Positions 45,501 to 56,300 of a DNA stretch of 64,000 bases are shown piece by piece. The notes beneath the pieces were generated by a model. The model was not told the DNA's origin, made no database searches, and saw only the letters and a program-made list of their open reading frames with translations. The DNA comes from Whitmania pigra. Taxonomy: Eukaryota > Annelida > Clitellata > Hirudinida > Haemopidae. Positions within the stretch are counted from its first letter, which is position 1, and each line of letters begins with the position of its first letter. Both the position numbers and the translations under genes were made by a program. The stretch lies in NCBI GenBank assembly GCA_021613335.1, contig JAJTWR010000398.1, positions 1,585,001 to 1,649,000 on the forward strand. Direction: 5' to 3'.

Positions 45501-48500
45501 TGATGAAGGCACTTCTTAATCGATCCACCATTTATGCAGCACCCCTACCCGAGGGCTCCCCCTGGCATTGCGAGCTGGGTTGCGAACACGGTACGTAACG
45601 ACTGTTGCTTTCACCGCCGTTCGGAAGAACACAATCCTTTGAGCCAAATTGCAAAAATCATGATCTTCAAAGTCATCCCATTAAGTTACGAGTTGGTGGT
45701 CGTGAAAATCGACGAAGAACAACTGCTTTGCCTCAATTCGTGTGGGACTCGCACAGGATTTAGATCAAGGGAACGCAATCAGTACCAGTTTAATAATAAC
45801 AATTATTAATTTATTCTGATTACATCAAGTGAACGCAATCAATAACAGTATCATTTTAATAATAATAACTTATTATAATTAATTTATTTTAATTAATGGC
45901 ACAAAAGATTATTTGTATCAGTTCAACATAACAATCACTTGTCACAAAACATAACTTAACTTAGTTAACTAAATCATTATCAATGCCTTCAATTCATCAC
46001 CTTTACCATCAGCTATCACCATCCCGTAATCACTGTTAATATCATTACCATCGCCCTTGCTGGCACTCACTGCCACAATCATCGTCACTAATATCATCAC
46101 CAGCAATATCTTTACGGCAAACTACTGGTTTCAATCAGACCCGGGAATATGCTATAAAGGTAGCAAGCAAGGGAGTTAAATGTTCTTGTTGGCGCCAAAA
46201 AAATCACTCAGGTAAGACGTATTGCCCAAGAAACACCAAAGACACTGTTTATTGGCTCCGCAACAAGCCACAAAACTTGCTTTTAAAAGCGGCTTGAGTT
46301 CTCTCTCTACCTTCACTCTCACCTTCCTTGTTCTCTCCTCTATTTTCCTTCTCACAGTCTTCCTTTTCACACGCGTCATTTCCATGACTTGTCGTTAGTT
46401 TTCATTTGAAAATCAATTTTTTTCTTTTAAAGACGTTTTTTTGATTGAAGACTTGTGATATTTCTTCAAAGTGAGAGCGGGTCTAATGTCGGTGTTTGTC
46501 AGCAAACGCCACAACTTTCAAATAATTTCCTAATAATTATATATTTATTAAGTCACCCTTAATAAATTTAAATTATTCGCTTGCATAACTAAGACGATAT
46601 TTATTTATTTGAGTATAGTCTTTTGCATAACTAAGACGATTTGGACATCGGTAATTATATTGAACTGAGCATCGTTTGTGATTGTGATGGTTGTGAATGG
46701 ACTCGAAATGTCCCGAAAACCGATCAAATATCACGAGTCCAAATCATCCTAGTTATACAACGGACTTTAATCAAATAAATAAATAAATAAAAATCACACT
46801 CAGCCATTGGCATTTCTGATTGAGAAAGCGAAAAGGAGTAAGTTTTAAAATATTCGGACGAGTATTTCAATATCCGTTGGAAGAAAGGATGGAGTTTCGT
46901 TCATTTCCCACGTCACCGGCAGCGTAATTCACCCTTTAAAATAACGGTCTGGAGACTTGCATCTTATGACATTGTCGTAGTTGAAAATCTGTCGATTCTT
47001 CTAAGGTGTTCTTGTGAAACTCTTTTAACAACAATGATTTGTTGAATTAAAACGATATGTTTCAGTGTCCTAAAAGGGGTTGGAAAATGTTGAAATTTGT
47101 TCGAAATATTAAGAGACATAATTATGCATGGAATTATTATCTTAAGTTATGTAATTATTAAATATAAAAATTAATAATATTATTATATATTCCTTTATTT
47201 ACTCCATTTAAAACTCCAGTACTTATTATAACTATACACTAAGTTAAATTAAGCTTAACCTGAAGTGATGACGGTGAAAGCATGTAAACGTCATGTAGTA
47301 GTGTACTTGATTTACAGTGTCAACTTTGTTGTTGTCATGGTTGCATAACTAACGCTCCCTTCCAGGAGGAAATATGGAAAGAAGAGCTCATGAGACGTCC
47401 GTTGTTGGTCAGTTCCGTTTCCAGGTGTTTTGGTCGATTGTTATTCTGCTGTTTGTTTGGTATCTTTTTTAAAATTTCATTTTGTTGGTTGCAACCAGAA
47501 ACTCAGAGGATGAGGATGAGTATGATGAGGAGAAAGAAGAGAATAGAACATCACTTGCGATGTTTTACTTATCACGTCCGGTCATGAATAATGAATGAGC
47601 TAAAAGACGGAACATCTTCGAGGAGTTGTTAAAAGATAATATAAACTCGACCTGATGAATTTATTATAAACTGAGATTGTTATTGCGCGACGTTTAAGTA
47701 CGATTGTTATGGGCGTTTTAAGTGTAAATAAAAATTTTTAGCTTACCTATCTCATTTTTTTTACCTTCTAGAATGAACGTAATGGATTGAAGTAATTTAG
47801 ACGTGCATATAAATCAGGCCAGCACCATGATGTCTGAATAAGAGGCAGGTAATGCACTCAGGATGGCTTCCATGTCAAAGAGATTTAAGAGGAAGCAGAG
47901 AGAAGACACCGTCTTGCATGAATCTCAATTAGTACCATCATTTACATACATCTCATGATATCGTAGTTTGAATTAAACTGAAAAATCATCTTCAGCTCAG
48001 ACATCGACATTTTGGAAACCTTTTTTTTTATATTGATTAGAATTTATTTAAACGAATTGCCACGATATTTATACAAGAATACTGACACTATGACTCGTGC
48101 CAATAGTAGCCAGATGAGATCCTGGGCTGATTGACAATCCCAAGTCTAATTGTAGTCGCTATAACTGATGACTCTTGAATTATGTAAAAAAAAAAGTCGA
48201 TTGCTCATTTGGCATGTCTCTAGACGACGCTTTCCATGAATTTTATACTCACACCCAACAGGCAAAGTTCGCGAAGGACGATAATTTTATAAATTGTCTG
48301 ACAGATCGCCTTTGCATTTGAAATTGGGCTGCCGTTTCCAATTCAAAATTTCATTAATATTTATCAGAATAAAACCAGACGACCTCCAATTTTCCAAAAG
48401 TGATACCAGTCATCATTTTTAAGTCTTTTTAATTGGGGTCGCCGACAGAAATTTCGGACCCCTAAGCAGGGCATCCACGTGCCCTTAAGCATAGCGGCCT

Positions 48501-48980
48501 TCTGTAATTATCTAATAGCGGGCTTCTATAATTTGTCAATTTGCAAACCACAAAGCCCCAATACTTGGATAGACTCCTAGATACTTCCTGTCCATGTTTA
48601 TTGTAAAAGAATCTAAATGCCCTTTTTCAAAAATTAAATCTCATTTATGCTAAAGCTTTTAAATGCTTGCAGATGATATAATCCCCCATGGTTACCAGAG
48701 AACCTACAGAGAAGGTCTTGACGAAGAGCGAAGGTCGTTTTCTGGCGACCAGGAACCGATCGGCACCGAAGCTCAGAGCTTCTACAAAAGAAGCAACGGG
48801 TTGAAATACATTGGCCTCGGCAAAAGGGGTCAAGACCAGGAACCGATCGGCTTCGAAACGCAGAACTTCTACAAAAGAAGCAACGGACTGAAGTACATAG
48901 GTCTTGGCAAAAGAGGTCAGAACGGACAGAAGAAAAAGAACTCCGGAATGAAATACATAGGCCTGGGAAAGAGGGATTAG
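42576..48980 (+). CDS. Neuropeptide precursor with three KYIGL-amide peptides, 131 aa
   Basis: Secreted precursor in the regulated pathway. Coding exons 42576-42663 (signal peptide, MQSFLQLLMVAVTISILAES) and 48673-48980, joined in phase 1 over a 6-kb intron. After an acidic leader and a dibasic ERR site at 48-50 come two spacer peptides ending in FY (51-67 and 82-96, sharing DQEPIG), each followed by KR and then SNGLKYIGLGKR (70-81 and 99-110). A third copy, NSGMKYIGLGKR, is at 119-130 after KKK. The Gly-Lys-Arg ends predict three amidated peptides, two identical SNGLKYIGL-amides and one NSGMKYIGL-amide. The GL-amide end recalls allatostatin A (FGL-amide), but the Tyr-x-Phe-Gly-Leu core is missing. 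No known family was assigned. TATA box and spliced 5' UTR are present. Confidence 0.88.
45541..45640 (-). mobile_element. Fragment of tRNA-derived SINE
   Basis: On the minus strand it reads ACGGCGGTGAAAGCAACAGT, then GTGTTCGCAACCCAGC and a GCAATGCC segment, matching in order the B-box half of the SINE at 59.8 kb. Confidence 0.65.
46598..46790. mobile_element. Two short retroposon copies in inverted orientation
   Basis: A minus-oriented copy at about 46598-46647 (TTTATTTGAGTATAGTC, then GCATAACTAAGACGATTTGG) and a plus-oriented copy at 46736-46790 (AGTCCAAATCATCCTAGTTA, then ACGGACTTTAATCAAATAAA). They are about 90 bp apart, so the pair could fold back. The left copy is preceded by a second partial copy (TTGCATAACTAAGACGAT). 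Confidence 0.75.
47366..47598 (+). other. Two spliceable exon-like segments with an acidic C-terminus, gene unknown
   Basis: Segment A, 47366-47424, follows a strong acceptor with branch-point sequence (ATAACTAACGCTCCCTTCCAG region) and reads EEIWKEELMRRPLLVSSVSR. Its donor GTGTTT at 47425 joins in phase to segment B, 47499-47598, which reads NSEDEDEYDEEKEENRTSLA and ends LSRPVMNNE before TGA. The frame of A does not match the signal-peptide exon of the host gene, so an alternative ending of that precursor is not directly supported. It could be the end of a nested gene or an accident. Confidence 0.3.
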
Positions 48981-49273
48981 TAACTGGAAAAAGACAAAGA
49001 GAAACCCAAAGGAAGAAATGATACTTAAATATTTGTCTATCGAGGCTAATTTAAAGTTTTTGTTTCCACTTCTCTGAACAAGATGCTCAAGGATTTTGTG
49101 ATAATTCCTTAGTATTATTATCAAAAAAAAAATATAATAAAGTAATTACGACATCATTGTTAAGTTTGTTAATATACAAAGAGAAAACAATATTTCACAA
49201 TCTTCTCACAACAAAACATAATAATAAAATGCAACAATGAACAACGGTATCTCATGAGAAGGTCAAATGGTTT

Positions 49274-50965
49274 TCACAACAAGAACTGCTGCCTACTGTC
49301 GCAAGCCAAGGACATCAGTTGGAAAGAGACCTGAAAACAAAAATAATTTATTACGAAATAACTTAATAATGATGTTTCAAATAGCAATGATTTTTATGAA
49401 TAATTAATTCAAATAAATTTTAAGTGCAAAGTAATCTACTCCAGAATAACGATAAAATAAACAGGAAAGTGGCTAATAAATATTAAAATTTCCAACAACA
49501 AACCTGATGAATTTGAAAAGCACAAGAATGCTTCTTCCACGAACCAAACAACGTGAGAGAATTGTGAAGTTTGACGTAATCTCTGAATGATTAGGACACA
49601 TTAGGACTTAATGAATAATATTTATAAAAAAAAATAACTGTAACATTTTATCAAGCTAATATATTGGTAATACTAACATATTAATATAAATAACAACGGC
49701 TAATAAAAAATAAGTCTAAATAAATATAAAAATAAATTTTAATATAATATAAGTAATATTGGTTAATAAAAAAATTTAGCCAGCAACTAATGAGTTAAGG
49801 AAACAAACTTTTTGTGAACTCTAACAATGGCATGGTTGTCTACAGGAACGAATTTCAAAATGTCAACATTGATTGATTTGCCAACCTGTAAATTTCAGTA
49901 AACTCTTGGTACCAATTATAAACACAACAAATGATGCAAATGATTTTGAATCTAGTTGGCAACAATCACAAATAGAATTTACAATTGATTTGTTAACTGG
50001 TCAAATTGTAATAATAATAATATAATAAATAAATACATAAGTATAATCTTTGTTATTCTATTCAAACCAAGAAAATTAAATTTGTAACAAAAACTGCATC
50101 TGGCAGCAAGCATCACAACTTTCTATAACTGATGAAAACATCTCAAAATGCAAACTAATCATGGCAAAAAATAAATAAGTTACTTAATTAAGTAATATTA
50201 TTAAGCAAAAAACATTTAAAATCAATGAAGTCATCTACTTACCTCTCCAAACAATTGTTCCAATGCATTCAAAATGATGAGTTTGAACATAACTGCTGTG
50301 AGGTCCTCATTCTCTGAATCATTTTTGAAGATCCTACAAAATGAAAAAGACTTTTTATGAAGATCAACTAATCAATTAAGATTGCCTTTAGTTAAATTTA
50401 CTAAGTTATAATAAGAGTTATGCAATCTTTTGAATATCTTATTATGAAAAGAAATCCCAGCCAATTACCATTCCATAGTGAATGAAAATTAAAACAAAGT
50501 ACAATGTTAGCAATAGTGTCTTGTGCAAGACGGTGATGTGCTTTTGGATAAGATCATGTTTTCAAGTGATCACCATTAAAATTAAACAGTTTATAATTTT
50601 GTGTGTAACCCTAACAATTAATTTGGTCAACATCCAAAATGATACTTCATATAAACGAAATGTTTTGTTGTGCTATTAGCTGTTAGGATAAGCTTGTTTT
50701 GCACAACACTTTAATGACATAACAAAGACTTAAATAAATCGAGCTATTTAACAAATTACTTTAAAAAGCTTAACTTAGTTACTTCGGTAAAGCACTAATG
50801 TTTGGCTAATGTTTAACAGTTTTATCATTGTTGACATTTTTAACTGCGCGAGAAAACTCTCGGACTTTTACAAACTCTCTTAGTTATAGCATGTATTCAA
50901 ACTTACAAAGAAATTTTTAAATATGCATATCTGGCTTTAAACACCTCTTTGCGGTCGAATGACAT
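49274..50965 (-). CDS. RPP14: Ribonuclease P/MRP protein subunit p14, 5 exons, 120 aa
   Basis: RNase P processes tRNA 5' ends in the nucleus; p14 is one of its small protein subunits. Exons: 50965-50907, 50333-50243, 49885-49809, 49582-49504, 49330-49274, all in phase. Matches to the family: YAYLKISLIFKNDS, MFKLIILNALEQLFGE, VDILKFVPVDNHAIVRV, KLHNSLTLFGSWKKHSCAFQ, and a C-terminal MSLACDSRQQFLL. Length is close to vertebrate RPP14 (124). The start codon gives MSFDRKEVFKARYAY. The ATG lies about 300 bp from the CNK ATG on the other strand, so the two probably share a bidirectional promoter. It is tail to tail with the neuropeptide gene (294 bp apart). Confidence 0.9.
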
Positions 50966-51265
50966 ATTTCACGATTTAACGACTAACATAACATCGCTCG
51001 TAAATAAACAATGACAAACAATTGAATAGAGTTAAAAAATATTTAGTTTATTTATTTACAATAAATATTTAAAACATTATCATTAATTAAATATAAATTA
51101 CCAAAACAATTTAAAATTTAATATTTATTAATAATTGACTGTTACATTATATTTTAGTCGAAGGTGCGATCTGTTGTATCAGTGCCTTCAACAGGTACTT
51201 CAAATAGAATGTGTTCGTAGCCTCAGTAAGTAGTGGTCAGTTGTTAAGAATACTCCATTATATTT
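50966..51265. promoter_or_regulatory. Putative bidirectional promoter, RPP14 and CNK
   Basis: The 300 bp between divergent start codons. It is AT-rich, with no TATA box recognised. The call rests only on the arrangement of the two genes. Confidence 0.4.
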
Positions 51266-53248
51266 ATGTCATCTCAAAATTATTTAAATGCCAAGTTATG
51301 GTCCGTCGAAAAAGTTCTTTCATGGATTGAAGGTTCTCCGGCAATGGTTTCTAATTTGTAATTATTAACAGTTAATTGCAGTTTTTGTATCAATCTCTCA
51401 TTAGGACTTGGAGAATGTGCTTCTCAATATTCTGGATTGTTTGAACAGAACCTTGTCGATGGATGCAAACTGTTACTGCTAACAAATGGTGACTTGGTAG
51501 ATATGGGGATTAATAAATTACATGACCAAGAAGTTATTCTTCGAGGAGTCGGCTTGTTACAAAGCATGGTTGGAATATGAATTTTAGAGTGTATATTGAG
51601 ATGTTTTTCAAAAGCACTAATATTTTTTACTCATTATTGTGGGTATGTTTTAAGACTTATGAAATATCCAGTGAAACCCTGAAAACACATGCATCAAGAG
51701 TGGAGGTTGCCTGCAGAAATCTTATGGGCTTGGTTAAACTGTACCTTTCTGTTACTCAGAACCACCAAGGTGTACTGATTAATTTATTCTGAGTTACTGA
51801 GCATTGCTCAATAGCTATTTTGGGATCTGTTTCAGATTTCAATTTTGAACTCAAATCAAAAACAGAGATTTTTATTCTGATTGAGCATACATTGAAGTTA
51901 ACACTTTCAATGATATCATGGATCAACAGGTGAATGGAAGCATTTTCTTAGGAATTAATGAATCTACATAGGTTGTTCTTGTCGGTATAATTAGATTTAA
52001 GGTATCACTTAATTTAATTATTAAATACTTCTTGTTTGCAAAAAGTTCAAAATTTCATTTGATGTTCTTCTACATTTAGAACTCTTAAACATGTCTTATT
52101 TGCAAAATAGACTGGAGTCTAAAGAGTATCTCAGGTGGGATGATGAAAAACAAACGCTCATCCTTTGTGCAAAGGTTCTTGGTAGTTACTCGAGGAAGAA
52201 TATGTCTGAAGCAGTGATTTTAAGTGCTGTGAGTGAATCGATTTTAAACTGAACTCCCTCAGTTTGAATAGAATGCAGCTTGTTGTTGTGTTTTATCTTC
52301 TCATTTCATTTTATCTTGAAATTTACATTGTCGTTGTAATTTTATTTTGCTTTTGAATGTCTAACATTTTAAACTTCTAACATTCTCTGACATCACGTTA
52401 CATAAGTTACGAATAAGAATTTGCATATTAAATGAAATGAAATGAAATTAATAATCTAATTAAATCAATAATAAAATTACAATTAAAAACATTACTAGTG
52501 GAAAAATATTGGTTGAAAATGGTCATTAAACATAGTGTGAGCAGCTTGTGGAGATGTGTATGAGGGTCGTCCAAGATTTCAGCGATCCTCTGACATCGCA
52601 GCCTGCTACCATCGAAATCATCCAGCTGAACAAGGAAGGTGATCAGAAATTGGTGAGGATTGAAAAATACTTTCTTTTGAATCATTTTGCTCCAGAAGAT
52701 GCAGTTTGAATTACATTTTAAAGTGAATATTCAAATTTGGACATTTTGGATAATTGCACCAATTATTTTATTATTGAATTTCTTTCTTCATTATTTATCA
52801 TACTCTTTATTATTTATAGTAAATTAATAGTATCATGATACCAAATTGTCTCAAAGAAGGTTCTTCCCAAGGGAGACAGTTTAGTTTTTCTAAAAGTAGC
52901 AAACCTTTGAGTTTTGCACTGCAAGACTGAAGCTCATTCACATATACAGACCATTCATGATATGGATGACAAATACTTACCAATTGATTGCTCAGTTGCA
53001 AATATTTAATTGCTAATTATGCACAGTGCTTGTTTTTTTAAATGCATTGCAATTATTTATGGTACAATAATTTAATTTATGGTATTTCTATGGTATTGTC
53101 TATAAATCGAATTAATTGGTTTCTTCCAGGGTCTTGAAATTAGATGTTCATACAATGGCATTTCTTACATATCTTCAATTGAACCAGACGTTGGTTAAAA
53201 TGTTTTATGATTATGATAATGACGATGATAATAATAATGATGATGATA

Positions 53249-53342
<94 letters not shown>

Positions 53343-56300
53343 CTAATATAATAATGATAGTAATAATAATTATTATTAATATTAAAGTATTACTAATAAC
53401 AATTGGTTAAACATGTAAAGTGGATGTTTGTGTTTAATTTGGCGTTAACATGCTCTGAAACTTATTTACTCCAGTCGTTAGCAGCTCGCTCGAAGAAGTT
53501 TGAAGTAAAGGATGAAATAATTCAGATCAACAATCAAACTGTGGTGAGTTGAATGCTTTGATGAGGGAAATATTTTTGATTTTTTAAAGGTTTCAATTTA
53601 CATGTTTGGTTGTTGGACTATAAAAAAAAAAAATAATAATATGGTAATGTCATGGTTGATCAATGGCAACTTGCTTTTTCCGATACTTTATCGGAAGTCT
53701 CTAAAATTGATTAAATTTGTTCATTTATTTCTGCACAAAACAACTTAGACAAAACATTTAATAATTAAATGTATTCATATTATATTTAAGACCCTTAACA
53801 AATAATTTAGCTTGGATGGGATATAAAGATCTTGAAGCAAATCATCGATTTAAGCACAAACAAAGTACTTTTCACCCTCAAAAAGAAACCCATGCTTTCC
53901 TACATGTCACCAGTCCACAAAAAGCTGAGGGGCAACAACGAGAAACTCAAATTTAACCGGTGATTTTTTTAATTTTATAGATTTTATTTTTTATATTTAT
54001 TTTTAAAATTTTTCTTTCAATAAATTATTTTTTGAAAAAATCTGCTTTTTATAATGAGCTGTAGTTTAAACAACGTTAATGCTAATATAAATGTCTGATA
54101 ATTTTGACTTTATTTCTTGCATAACTTTAAGTGCAATTGCCTCAATATTTTGCTTGGTGATCATTTATTAATATTTAATATCAGGTGAACAATGTTATTT
54201 TAACTTTATCAACTAAACAATTTCTCACCTTGCAAAGTAAGTCACAATTACCAAGTGGCTCTCTCTCTGACGAGGATCTTCTGAGAAGTGACAAGAACAA
54301 CAGCCACAACGACGACGATGACAGCAGCCACAACGAGTTTTCTGTTGTGAGGTCTTGCGACGACCTCCACATGCCGAACAGCAGGAGTTCAAAACTTATT
54401 CAAGCCGAGGTCCTCGAGCTTCCCTCGAACGAGCGACCTTCCTTTTCCTCCGAGGGAAACCTTCTGGCAGACCCGCCGACGTTTTACTCGCTGCCAGAGG
54501 CCGAATTCCAAGATCGTTCCTCTCCTAAAAAGGATACTTTGTCGCCGTATTTGTCGCCTTGGTTACCGCAGCAACAACAACAACAGACCCCCTGTTCGAG
54601 TCCAGAAAAGGAACAGAGTACGTCCGATTCAAATTTCGACAGAAATTATTCTAACAGTCTCTCTCGATTCATTACAAGGGTAATTATGAAGCTTAATTTT
54701 CATTTTTAATTGACAAATGCAATAAATGAAATTAATTTTGGTGTTGGACTTCCATTGATTTCACAGAAGATTAACTTTATGATTTTTTTTTGCATATCTG
54801 TTGCCTGACCTTAATTGTGTTACAAAATGTAATGTTTAAAAATTTATTTAGAAGAAAAAGAAATTATGCTCATCTGTTGAATCTCTCTTGAGTAATGACA
54901 AGTTAGTTGAATATTTTGTCGCACATTCGTTGAGCTTTTATTTGACAATTTACTTTATAATTTTAATTTATATTTTAATTGTTATTTTAATAGATAACTT
55001 AATTGACAATTTAATAAATATTTTACTTGATAAGTTAATTGATTGATTAATTGATGATTTAAAATATCGTGTTGCTAAGTAAGTGCTACTTCTCATTTAC
55101 AGCACTTCCCAGGTAAGACATTTTTCTCACAAATTTTGTTTAATGCTTTTTATGTTTTTCTTTTTTAGTTTTCTGATTATAATCTAATAATTATTAAATA
55201 ATAGAATATTGGATTTTGAGTAATTACTTGATTTCCAAACTATTTTTCAATTTTGGTTGAATGCTCACATCTCTTCAGTCTCCAAAGGAATCAAAAAAGT
55301 CAAAGAATAACAAATGTAGGTGAAGATAAATGTTTTTTTAAATTTAATTTGATTAACAATTATTAATTGGAACGATTCTCTCACTTCTTAAATTCGTCTG
55401 CTTTATAATAATGTTTCTCCCTGATATTGCTATGCTCCTAATGACATAATTTGATCTGCACTTTCTCACATTATGAGTCACTACAATAACACACAGTTAT
55501 AACAGTGGATGTAATGCCTTTGTGCAATTTGTAAATGTTGTTGAGAAAGTTGATCATATGATACAATGTATGGCTCTCGTTTTTAAGCCGTCAAAAGAAT
55601 GTCCTGCCAGGATTTGGGTGGAACTGATTGCCAGGGATGGTTGTGGATGAAACAGGAAGGAAAAGGATCATCAAAGTCTCAGAACATGGAAAAATTGTCA
55701 ACTTATTGGATTGTTCTAAAATCCAGAACTATCTCTTTCTACAAAGATCAAAAGGTACTCTATTAAAAATTATGATTTATTTTTATTGAATTATGATTGA
55801 AATTATATTTGCCTTGCTAATTAAAATCATTAGATGGCTACGTTTTCATCCTGTTTATGCCAGTGTTAACTGAGAGGTATTTGTTAATTGGTTTACTGGT
55901 GGAACTTATTGGGTAATCAGTTTTGATTTTAAAGTTTTACAATGGATATATTAAATATTATAATAAAATTATTAAGCAATAATATGTAACTATTAAAAAG
56001 CCTTTAAGTAACAAATAATTAAAATATTGCGAATAATTATAATTATTTGTTTTTTGTCATCAGGAAACATTGCCCCTAAAGATTTTCAGTCTCATAAATT
56101 GCAAATTTTCACCCCACATGAGTCAAAGTATATTGTGAGTTTTAATTGCATTTATAAATTAACCTGTATTGCATTTATTAAAAATTATCATTCATGAATA
56201 AGGTAACTTGGGATTAACCTAATAGTTAGTGAATGTTTAAGGTTTAGTAGTTATTATTTATTTATGGAAATTAAATTTAATTAAAATTAATTAGTGAAAT

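Larger units (their letters stand above)
42664..48672 (+). other. 6-kb intron of the KYIGL-amide gene
   Basis: Contains a SINE fragment (minus strand, about 45541-45640), an inverted pair of short retroposons (46598-46647 and 46736-46790), and a pair of exon-like segments at 47366-47598. A minus-strand frame of 147 codons at 44381-44824 has no recognisable domain and AT-driven composition. Confidence 0.55.

Noticed and set aside
46598..46790. MITE-like DNA transposon with terminal inverted repeats
   Set aside because: The inverted arms are two copies of the short retroposon that occurs alone elsewhere with 13-14 bp target duplications, so two insertions explain it better.
48645..49124. 159-codon minus-strand frame opposite the neuropeptide exon
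   Set aside because: Antisense shadow of the repeated KYIGL exon; its periodicity mirrors the sense repeats.
53116..53346. Open frame ending in poly-Ile and poly-Asn
   Set aside because: Its first part is a CNK PDZ exon; the rest is translated (AAT)n intron sequence.
55102..55111. 10-bp microexon CACTTCCCAG in CNK
   Set aside because: It has splice-like flanks (TTTACAG and GTAAGAC), but including it shifts the next exon into a stop, whereas skipping it keeps the frame.
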